From an uncultured Bacteroidaceae bacterium (lineage in GTDB: Bacteria; Bacteroidota; Bacteroidia; Bacteroidales; Bacteroidaceae), in contig CAJOJD010000009.1 of assembly GCA_905234745.1 (NCBI GenBank), positions 1,494 to 65,493 of the forward strand: 64,000 bases of DNA, read 5' to 3'. The position numbers and the translations under genes are program-made. The first letter of the stretch is position 1. Every line of letters begins with the position of its first letter. Below, piece after piece: positions 1 through 6,825 of this stretch. The notes under the pieces were generated by a model. The model was not told where the DNA came from and made no database searches. It saw only the letters and a list, made by a program, of their open reading frames with translations.

Positions 1-390
1 GGTGGTGGTTTCCCGGGTGGAGGCCAGCCGGGCGGACAGCCGCAGGGACCTCAGAGGCCGCAAGCCAAATATCTGGGAGGCAATCAGGCCATGCAGCAGT
101 TCATACGCTCCAACACTCTCTATCCCGAGAACCTTAAGAGCCAGAAGATCAACGGCCGCGCAACCGTATCTTTCACGATTGATACAGACGGCGCTATCAT
201 AAATCCTACGGTAAGCAATCATGCGGTAGTTAACGGCGTTGAGATATTCGCATTGGACCAGCAGGCTCTGCGTACCGTAATGATCATGCCCGACTGGATT
301 CCGGCCGATCAGGACGGCACACCGGTCAAGGCCGAGCACTCCGCAACCGTGAACTTTGGTTCCGGCGGTATGGGCGGCATGCGTTTCTGA
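1..390 (+). CDS. TonB C-terminal domain protein, 5' truncated by window edge
   Basis: Open from base 1 in frame 1, so the gene begins outside the window. The visible 129 residues start with a Gly/Pro/Gln-rich linker (GGGFPGGGQPGGQPQ) and continue into a TonB_C-like fold: a region around LYPENLKSQKINGRATVSF and then a conserved-looking end with many aromatic and hydrophobic residues. This domain normally contacts outer-membrane receptors or occurs in related periplasmic proteins; the linker would span the periplasm. The C-terminus is Gly/Met-rich (FGSGGMGGMRF), a feature shared with two other exported proteins in this window. The full domain order cannot be told because the N-terminus is missing. 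A strong hairpin terminator follows at 413-446. Confidence 0.8.
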   Translation, partial: GGGFPGGGQPGGQPQGPQRPQAKYLGGNQAMQQFIRSNTLYPENLKSQKINGRATVSFTIDTDGAIINPTVSNHAVVNGVEIFALDQQALRTVMIMPDWIPADQDGTPVKAEHSATVNFGSGGMGGMRF

Positions 391-410
391 TTGTAATCTG
401 AAAATTGAGA

Positions 411-446
411 TAAAAGTAAGTCCGAAATTACGGGCTTACTTTTTTT
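411..446 (+). terminator. Rho-independent terminator after the TonB-domain gene
   Basis: Stem GTAAGtCCG / CGGgCTTAC with a six-base AT loop, preceded by A residues and followed by a run of seven T. It lies 20 bases after the stop codon at 390. Confidence 0.8.
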
Positions 447-554
447 ATGTATAATTCCCGCATATTTTATTGCATATATGCGGTATATTTAAAAATAGTA
501 TACAATCTGTATACTAAATAGGTTTAAAAACGAATAATAAACGGAATATTCTTG

Positions 555-562
555 TAATTTTG
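555..562 (+). promoter_or_regulatory. Candidate promoter -7 box for korA
   Basis: TAATTTTG matches the Bacteroides-type -7 consensus TAnnTTTG. No clear TTG is seen 20 bases upstream. Transcription would start near 569, giving a leader of about 36 bases before the ATG at 606. The rest of the 391-605 gap is AT-rich and holds nothing else recognisable. Confidence 0.45.
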
Positions 563-605
563 CGTCCGTTTGATATGCATAAACAATAAACACTATACCA
601 AAGTT

Positions 606-2441
606 ATGACAGTTAAAGAATTGGATCAGGTTGTTGTCCGCTTCTCTGGTGACTCCGGTGACGGAATGCAGTTGGCCGGCAACATCTTCTCCACTGTTTC
701 GGCTACGGTCGGAAACAGTATCAGTACTTTCCCCGACTATCCTGCCGATATCCGCGCCCCGCAAGGCTCACTTACCGGTGTTTCGGGTTTCCAGGTTCAT
801 ATCGGCGCAGGCAAGGTTTATACTCCCGGTGATCAGTGTGATGTTCTGGTAGCAATGAACGCTGCCGCTCTCAAGACACAGCTCAAGTACGCCAAGCCCA
901 ACGCCACAATCATAATTGATACTGACGCTTTCAAGAAGTCAGACCTTGAGAAGGCTGCTTTCCAGACAGAGGATCCTCTGGCAGAACTGGGCGTTGATCC
1001 CGACCGTGTGATCGCCTGCCCCCTTACCCAGATGGTAAAGGATGCTCTTGCCGATACCGGAATGGACGCCAAGGCAGTTCTCAAATGCCGTAACATGTTC
1101 GCTCTGGGTCTGGTTTGCTGGCTGTTCAGCCGTGATATAGAGATTGCGTTCAACTATCTGCGTGACAAGTTCGCCAAGAAACCTGAGCTGGCCGAGGCCA
1201 ACATCAAGGTTATCCAGGCCGGTTATGATTATGGTCATAACACTCACAGCAGTGCAATGAACGTTTACCGCATAGAGTCAAAGCAGAAGGAACCCGGCCG
1301 TTATATGGATATCACCGGTAACAAGGCTACCGCATACGGTTTCATCGCCGCTGCCGAGAAGGCAGGACTCAAGCTCTACCTGGGTTCATATCCTATCACT
1401 CCCGCTACCGATGTCCTGCATGAGCTCTCCAAGCACAAGTCACTAGGTGTTACCACCGTTCAGTGCGAGGATGAGATTGCCGGCTGTTCATCGGCCGTAG
1501 GTGCATCATTCGCAGGTGCTCTGGCAGTGACTTCAACTTCAGGTCCCGGTATCTGCCTTAAGTCAGAAGCCATGAACCTGGCTGTCATCATGGAACTTCC
1601 GCTGGTTGTTCTGGATGTTCAGCGCGGCGGTCCCGCAACAGGACTTCCCACCAAGTCAGAGCAGACAGACCTTCTGCAGGTTCTCTTTGGCCGTAACGGT
1701 GAGAGCCCCATGCCGGTTATCGCAGCCACATCTCCCGTTGACTGCTTCGATGCAGCCTATCAGGCAAGTAAGATGGCTCTGGAGCACATGACTCCGGTTG
1801 TTCTGTTGACCGATGCATTCGTTGCCAACGGATCGGCCGCATTCAAGCTGCCCAACCTGGCCGATTATCCCGCAATCAACCCTCCTTATGTTCCTGAGGA
1901 ACTCAAGGGCAAATGGACTCCGTATATGCGTGCCGAGAACGGTACACGTTACTGGGCTGTTCCCGGTCGTGAGGGATTCACACACATCCTGGGTGGTCTG
2001 GAGAAAGACAGCCAGACCGGCGCCATCAGCACCAATCCTGAGAACCACGACCTGATGACACGTCTGCGCCAGCAGAAGATCAACAACATCCAGGTTCCTG
2101 ATCTGGAGGTTATAGGTGATGCCGATGATGCTGACCTGCTGATAGTAGGATTCGGTGGTACATACGGACATCTGCGTGCCGCTATGGACGAGCTCCGCGC
2201 TCAGGGCAAGAAGGTTGCCCACGCACACTTCAAGTTCATCAACCCGCTGCCCAAGAACGCCGCTCAGGTACTCAAGAAGTATAAGAAGGTGGTTGTGGCC
2301 GAGCAGAACATGGGTCAGCTTGCCGCATTCCTTCGCATGAAGGTTGACGGATTCGTTCCGTATCAGTTCAATCAGGTTAAAGGCCAGCCGTTCGTTGTAA
2401 ACGAGCTCGTCAATGCCTTCAACGAAATCCTTAACAAGTAA
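606..2441 (+). CDS. korA: 2-oxoglutarate:ferredoxin oxidoreductase, gamma/alpha-fused subunit
   Basis: A 611-residue protein of the 2-oxoacid:acceptor oxidoreductase family. The first ~190 residues are the gamma domain (VVVRFSGDSGDGMQLAGN at the start). From about residue 215 the alpha (pyrimidine-binding) domain follows, with LGSYPITPATDVLHEL, the glutamate-containing CEDEIAG segment and TSTSGPGICLKSE. The fused gamma-alpha layout is usual for anaerobic Bacteroidetes. With KorB it would convert 2-oxoglutarate, CoA and oxidised ferredoxin to succinyl-CoA, CO2 and reduced ferredoxin, or run in reverse. An upstream in-frame ATG at 570 exists, but the ATG at 606 (MTVKELDQ) matches the family start and fits the promoter box at 555. 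korB starts 12 bases after the stop. Other keto-acid substrates are possible. Confidence 0.9.
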   Translation: MTVKELDQVVVRFSGDSGDGMQLAGNIFSTVSATVGNSISTFPDYPADIRAPQGSLTGVSGFQVHIGAGKVYTPGDQCDVLVAMNAAALKTQLKYAKPNATIIIDTDAFKKSDLEKAAFQTEDPLAELGVDPDRVIACPLTQMVKDALADTGMDAKAVLKCRNMFALGLVCWLFSRDIEIAFNYLRDKFAKKPELAEANIKVIQAGYDYGHNTHSSAMNVYRIESKQKEPGRYMDITGNKATAYGFIAAAEKAGLKLYLGSYPITPATDVLHELSKHKSLGVTTVQCEDEIAGCSSAVGASFAGALAVTSTSGPGICLKSEAMNLAVIMELPLVVLDVQRGGPATGLPTKSEQTDLLQVLFGRNGESPMPVIAATSPVDCFDAAYQASKMALEHMTPVVLLTDAFVANGSAAFKLPNLADYPAINPPYVPEELKGKWTPYMRAENGTRYWAVPGREGFTHILGGLEKDSQTGAISTNPENHDLMTRLRQQKINNIQVPDLEVIGDADDADLLIVGFGGTYGHLRAAMDELRAQGKKVAHAHFKFINPLPKNAAQVLKKYKKVVVAEQNMGQLAAFLRMKVDGFVPYQFNQVKGQPFVVNELVNAFNEILNK

Positions 2442-2453
2442 ACACACAGCACT

Positions 2454-3432
2454 ATGGAATATACAGCACAAGATTTCAAGAAAGGGCAGCCACGTTGGTG
2501 CCCCGGTTGCGGTGACCACTTCTTCCTGGCTTCACTGCACAAGGCTATGGCCGAAATCGGAGTAGCTCCATACAATACCGCAGTCATTTCAGGTATCGGT
2601 TGCTCAAGCCGTCTGCCCCACTACATGGCAACATGCTGCAGCAATCGCTACTGGTTGCAAGGTAGCAAATCCTGACCTGACCGTTTGGCAGGTATCAGGT
2701 GACGGTGACGGTCTGGCTATCGGCGGTAACCACTTCATACACGCCAACCGCCGTAACATAAACCTGAACATGATCCTGCTCAACAACCGTATCTACGGTC
2801 TTACCAAGGGTCAGTACTCACCTACCTCACCCCGTGGTTTCGTGAGCAAGTCAAGCCCTTACGGCACAGTTGAGGATCCGTTCCGTCCTGCAGAGCTCTG
2901 CTTCGGAGCACGCGGTCACTTCTTTGCCCGCGCCGTTGCCACCGATGCTCCCGGTACTGTCGATATCCTCAAGGCCGCTTACAACCACAAGGGTGCATCG
3001 GTCTGCGAGATCCTGCAGAACTGCGTCATCTTCAACAACGGAACCCACGATGCAGTTTACAACAAGGAGGGTCGCGCCAAGAACGCCATCTATGTAAAGC
3101 ACGGCGAGCCCCTGGTATTCGGCGAGAAAAATGAGTTCGGACTCGTTCAGGAAGGTTTCGGCCTTAAGGTCGTAAAGATTGGCGAGAACGGCATCACACT
3201 CAAGGATATCCTTGTACACGATGCCCACTGCCAGGACAACACCCTGCAGCTCAAGCTCGCCCTGATGGGTGACGGCGACGGATTCCCCATAGCACTTGGC
3301 GTTATCCGCGACGTTGAGGCTCCCACCTACGACGACGCAGTAACGGCACAGATTGAGGAAGTCAAGGCCGCCAAGAAGTACCACAACTTCGCCGAGCTCC
3401 TTGAGACCAATGACATCTGGGAAGTGAAATAA
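2454..3432 (+). pseudogene. korB: 2-oxoglutarate:ferredoxin oxidoreductase beta subunit, frameshifted by an apparent internal deletion
   Basis: The TPP-binding beta subunit, partner of korA just upstream. The first 60 codons (2454-2633) read MEYTAQDFKKGQPRWCPGCG to HYMAT in frame and carry the N-terminal CPGCG motif. From 2635 a different frame continues the protein without loss (AAAIATGCKVANPDLTVWQ, then SGDGDGLAIGGNHF, the TPP/Mg motif) to the stop at 3432. Related proteins have about nine residues between these parts, close to YGFHTIHGR; here only one base (T2634) is left, so about 26 bases seem lost. The first frame stops at 2675. The missing segment normally lies near the cofactor, so even ribosomal frameshifting would not restore a full protein. 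Either a recent null allele or an assembly error. All other codons look well conserved. Confidence 0.85.
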
Positions 3433-3452
3433 AACAAACGCACCTGCGTAAT

Positions 3453-3484
3453 AAAAAAGGCGGTCATCGAGACCGCCTTTTTTT
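3453..3484. terminator. Bidirectional hairpin terminator between korB and tRNA-Arg
   Basis: Stem GGCGGTC / GACCGCC with loop ATCGA, flanked by six A on the left and seven T on the right, so it can end transcripts in both directions. It separates korB (plus) from the tRNA (minus). The same 19-base hairpin ggcggtcatcgagaccgcc recurs at 9984-10002. Confidence 0.85.
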
Positions 3485-3485
3485 G

Positions 3486-3557
3486 TACCTCCGCTGGGAA
3501 TCGAACCCAAATTTAAAGTTTAGGAAACTTCCGTTCTATCCATTGAACTACAGAGGC
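3486..3557 (-). tRNA. tRNA-Arg (anticodon CCU)
   Basis: Read on the minus strand from 3557: acceptor GCCTCTG pairs with CGGAGGT (with a G-T pair at the end and one internal wobble), D arm GTTC-AATGGATA-GAAC, anticodon arm GAAGT-TTCCTAA-ACTTT with anticodon CCT, and T arm TTGGG-TTCGATT-CCCAG. The discriminator base is A and CCA is not encoded. It decodes AGG. Length 72. The terminator at 3453-3484 follows directly. Confidence 0.92.
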
Positions 3558-3604
3558 AAACAGGTTTTCAACCTATTCGGCCGCGAAGATACTGCTTTTT
3601 TGCT

Positions 3605-3612
3605 TAAGTTTG
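3605..3612 (+). promoter_or_regulatory. Possible -7 box for the GH127 gene
   Basis: TAAGTTTG fits TAnnTTTG; no -33 box is visible, and it is only 12-21 bases from the candidate start codons at 3624 and 3633. Confidence 0.3.
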
Positions 3613-3632
3613 CAAGAAATGAAATGCTGAGT

Positions 3633-5624
3633 ATGAGAACTATCTTTAAAATCACGATTCCATTGGCAGCCATTGCAATAGGACTATGCTTTACCGCTGC
3701 AAAAGAGAACAAACCGAGTTATCCCATCAATAACGTACCGTTCACATCGGTCAAGGTAGCACCCGAGACATTCTGGGGCGACCGCATCCGCCAAAGCCGC
3801 GAGGTGACCATTCCTCTGGCTTTCAGCAAATGTGAGGAGACTGACCGATACACAAACTTTGAGCATGCCGCCGCCAAAATGGCCGAGACAGCACGTGGTG
3901 ACAACAGCAGCAACTACCGCCCAACGCAGTTCCCGTTTGATGATACCGATGTCTATAAGACCATAGAGGGTGCAAGTTACCTGCTCCAGACCTATCCCGA
4001 CAAGAAACTGGAGGCATACATAGACAGCGTGCTTGACATAGTGGCTGCGGCACAGGAGCCCGACGGTTATCTTTATACCGCCCGCACCATGAACCCGGCC
4101 CATCCGCATGACTGGTCCGGCCCTACACGCTGGTCAAACGAGGAGGGTGGAAGCCACGAGCTCTACAACCTGGGGCACATGGTTGAGGGCGCAATCGCCC
4201 ACTATCAGGCAACCGGGAGCCGCAAGTTCCTGGATATTGCAATCAAATATGCAGACTGCGTATGCCGTGAGATCGGTTACGGCGAAGGCCAGAAAGTGAT
4301 TGTTCCCGGACACCAGATTGCCGAGATGGCACTTGCCAAACTATACCTTGTAACGGGTGACAAGAAGTATCTCGATGAGGCTAAACTATTCCTTGACAAC
4401 AAGGGCAAGACCGCCCGCAAGGATACATATGACCAGTCACACAAGCCCGTAATTGAGCAGGATGAAGCCGTAGGTCACGCCGTACGTGCCGGTTACATGT
4501 ATTCGGGTATGGCCGATGTGGCCGCACTCACGGGTGATAAGTCCTACATCGATGCCATCGACCGCATCTGGGAAAACATGGTGGGCAAGAAGATGTACCT
4601 GACCGGAGGCATCGGCTCAACAGGAGGCATTGAGGGATTCACCCAGAACTATGACCTGCCCAACATGAACGGTTACTGCGAAACCTGTGCCGCAATTGCC
4701 AATGTCTATACAAATTACCGTCTGTTCCTGCTTCACGGTGATGCCAAATATATGGATGTACTGGAGCGCGCCCTTTACAATGGTGTGATAAGCGGCGTGA
4801 GTCTTGACGGAGGCGGTTTCTTCTATCCGAACCCGCTTGAGAGTCACGGACAGCATCAGCGTCAGGCCTGGTTCGGCTGTGCCTGCTGCCCCAGCAACAT
4901 TTGCCGATTCATACCTTCGGTACCGGGTTATGTCTATGCAGTAAAAGACAGCAAGGTATTCGTCAACCTGTTCATGTCTAACACCCTTACCACCAAGGTT
5001 GCAGGCAAGAATCTGCAGCTCACTCAGGAAACCGGTTATCCCTGGAACGGTGACATAAACATCACCGTTGACAAGACTCCGGGACAGTTCTGCCTGAACA
5101 TCCGTATTCCGGGCTGGGTTCGCAACGAGGTTGTTCCCACCGATCTGTACAGATATGCCGATGGAAAGGCGCTAAATTACACCGTGAAGGTAAACGGCGA
5201 GCCTGTATCGGCCACACTTGAAAACGGCTATTTCGGAATAGACCGCAAATGGAAGAAGGGCGACAAGGTTACCATCCACTTTGATATGGAGCCCCGTATC
5301 GTAATGGCTCACCGCCAGGTCACCGAGGATCGCGGCAAGATTGCAGTCGAGCGTGGACCTCTGGTCTATTGCGCCGAGTGGGCCGATAACGACTTCAACG
5401 TCTTGAGCACTGCGCTTCCTGTGAACTCACAGTTCCAGGTAGTGCCTACCAAACTCAATGTCGAGGGCCGTGATTATGAGATGAACGCTCTTGAAACTAC
5501 CGCATATGACAACTTCACGGGCAACGCAAGCCGCGCCCGTGAGGTCAAATTGCGTCTCATACCCTACTATGCCTGGGCCCATCGGGGCAACGGCAATATG
5601 GAGGTTTGGATGACACGCAAATGA
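3633..5624 (+). CDS. Secreted glycoside hydrolase family 127 protein (beta-L-arabinofuranosidase type)
   Basis: A 663-residue protein with a signal peptide (MRTIFKITIPLAAIAIGLCF). The body is the alpha/alpha-barrel of GH127 (old name DUF1680). The family's metal-thiolate active site is visible as GYCETCAAIANVYTN (Glu-X-Cys) near residue 345 and the paired cysteines of CACCPSN near residue 420. In known members a Cys is the nucleophile and Zn is bound by Glu and three Cys. Such enzymes remove beta-L-arabinofuranose from plant glycans or arabinosylated proteins. An in-frame ATG at 3624 is an alternative start; the frame also runs open back through the tRNA but that part is not coding. It converges on two esterases, so arabinoxylan or pectin side chains are a plausible target (inference). 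Its TGA stop is the first three bases of the palindrome at 5622-5652. Confidence 0.88.
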   Translation: MRTIFKITIPLAAIAIGLCFTAAKENKPSYPINNVPFTSVKVAPETFWGDRIRQSREVTIPLAFSKCEETDRYTNFEHAAAKMAETARGDNSSNYRPTQFPFDDTDVYKTIEGASYLLQTYPDKKLEAYIDSVLDIVAAAQEPDGYLYTARTMNPAHPHDWSGPTRWSNEEGGSHELYNLGHMVEGAIAHYQATGSRKFLDIAIKYADCVCREIGYGEGQKVIVPGHQIAEMALAKLYLVTGDKKYLDEAKLFLDNKGKTARKDTYDQSHKPVIEQDEAVGHAVRAGYMYSGMADVAALTGDKSYIDAIDRIWENMVGKKMYLTGGIGSTGGIEGFTQNYDLPNMNGYCETCAAIANVYTNYRLFLLHGDAKYMDVLERALYNGVISGVSLDGGGFFYPNPLESHGQHQRQAWFGCACCPSNICRFIPSVPGYVYAVKDSKVFVNLFMSNTLTTKVAGKNLQLTQETGYPWNGDINITVDKTPGQFCLNIRIPGWVRNEVVPTDLYRYADGKALNYTVKVNGEPVSATLENGYFGIDRKWKKGDKVTIHFDMEPRIVMAHRQVTEDRGKIAVERGPLVYCAEWADNDFNVLSTALPVNSQFQVVPTKLNVEGRDYEMNALETTAYDNFTGNASRAREVKLRLIPYYAWAHRGNGNMEVWMTRK

Positions 5625-5652
5625 CACAAAGGGGTCTGACCCCAATGTGTCA
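5622..5652. repeat. 31-bp REP-like palindrome, single unit (copy 1)
   Basis: Imperfect palindrome TGACACA-(AA)-GGGGTC-T-GACCCC-(AA)-TGTGTCA. The left TGA is the stop codon of the GH127 gene and the right TCA is the stop codon (TGA) of the minus-strand esterase, so the whole space between these convergent genes is this element. Its reverse complement recurs exactly at 9948-9978, and a two-armed relative lies at 40869-40936. It may also act as a terminator. Confidence 0.9.
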
Positions 5653-6825
5653 TTTCCACTTGTAGTTGTTACGCCACAGTCCGGGAAGGAAGTGGTAGTA
5701 GAGCAGATGGCGCCATGTTACCAGGTCATGGGCTCCGGGAGCGTCATCGTCATACTCATACTTGACTCCAAGCTCGTCCAGCTGGTTGTGCAGAGTGGTG
5801 TGACGGCCCATCATACCGGTCTCGTACTGACCGCCTCCCACAAAGAGGTAGTCAATCTTCTTGTTGACATCGGGCTCCTTGATGGCGGGAGTCTCGTCGA
5901 GTTCTATTGCGGCACTAAGTATACCGGCCGATCCGAACACGTCAAGATTGCGCAGAGCTACGTACTGGGTCATACGGCCACCCATTGACAGGCCGCTCAG
6001 TGCGCGGGCGTGCTTGTCCTTGATGCAGCTGTAGTGTGACTCCACGAACGGGATGATGTTGTCAATCAGGTCCCTCTCAATCATAGGGAACGCCAGTTCG
6101 GTATGCTGCGGATGGCTGCGGGTTACCATCTGGTCGTTGGGGAATACCACGATCATCTCCTTTGCCTTACCCTCGGCAATCACGTTGTCCAGAATCCAGT
6201 TGGCGCGTCCGTGCATGATCCAGGTCTCGGTAAGGTCACCCGAACCGCCCATGAGATAGAGTACCGGGTACTTTTTCTTGGGGTTGTAGTTTGCCGGAGT
6301 ATACACAATCAGGTCACGCAGTCCGTTGGTTACGTTCGAGTAGTAGTAATGGGTTGTCCATGCACCGTGCGGTACATCGGGTTTGGGATCATACCATGCG
6401 GGCTCGTCACCATGCACAAAGAGCATGCTGAATGAAGGCATTGCCGCATGTCCGGTAAACTGGTTGTTTGCATCGATGTTCTGCACTCCGTCAATGATGA
6501 TGTAGTACAGGTAAATCTCAGGAGCCAAAGGGCCGATAGTCAGTTCCCAAACACCGTTATCGCCCTTGGTAAAGTTTGGACGCTGACGGTTGTTGCCTAC
6601 GAACATTGAGCCGGTAAGCTGAACGGTCTTGGCATTCGGGGCGTTTACGCGGAATGTCACCGTGTGGTCATCATGCACCTCGGGTGAGAGTACACGGCAG
6701 TTATAAGGAAGTATGCCCTCAGGCTCGGTGCGCTGAGGGTCATACTGTATGTTCACTCTTGACTGCTGTGCCAACAGGGGCAGAGCGGCCAGCAACAATG
6801 TTGAAAGAAAAAGTGAGCGTTTCAT
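5650..6825 (-). CDS. Secreted CE1/esterase-D-like esterase with N-terminal CBM48-like domain
   Basis: A 391-residue protein with a signal peptide (MKRSLFLSTLLLAALPLLAQ). Residues ~25-130 form an E-set/CBM48-like domain (HDDHTVTFRVNAPNAKTVQL). The rest is an alpha/beta-hydrolase of the esterase D / feruloyl-esterase group: oxyanion region YLMGGSGDLTETW, nucleophile elbow GLSMGG (Ser) and catalytic His in PGAHDLVTWRHLLYY. Relatives remove acetyl, feruloyl or siderophore esters; with a GH127 neighbour a hemicellulose esterase is most likely. Its start codon overlaps the stop of the upstream double esterase by one base (TAATG), so the two are co-transcribed and probably translationally coupled. 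Confidence 0.85.
   Translation of the reverse strand: MKRSLFLSTLLLAALPLLAQQSRVNIQYDPQRTEPEGILPYNCRVLSPEVHDDHTVTFRVNAPNAKTVQLTGSMFVGNNRQRPNFTKGDNGVWELTIGPLAPEIYLYYIIIDGVQNIDANNQFTGHAAMPSFSMLFVHGDEPAWYDPKPDVPHGAWTTHYYYSNVTNGLRDLIVYTPANYNPKKKYPVLYLMGGSGDLTETWIMHGRANWILDNVIAEGKAKEMIVVFPNDQMVTRSHPQHTELAFPMIERDLIDNIIPFVESHYSCIKDKHARALSGLSMGGRMTQYVALRNLDVFGSAGILSAAIELDETPAIKEPDVNKKIDYLFVGGGQYETGMMGRHTTLHNQLDELGVKYEYDDDAPGAHDLVTWRHLLYYHFLPGLWRNNYKWK

Noticed and set aside
1656-2519. Long open frame (287 codons) on the minus strand across korA/korB
   Set aside because: It lies antisense to well-conserved korA codons and has no protein features; the frame is a by-product of codon bias.
2600-2700. Programmed ribosomal frameshifting in korB
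   Set aside because: A slip would not supply the ~9 missing conserved residues, and no slippery heptamer or stimulatory structure is seen.
3483-3632. Extension of the GH127 gene to an ATG at 3483
   Set aside because: The extra part runs through the tRNA-Arg gene and lacks a signal peptide; MRTIFKI at 3633 is a proper start.
5647-5988. Plus-strand open frame of 113 codons
   Set aside because: Antisense to the esterase, with no features of its own.
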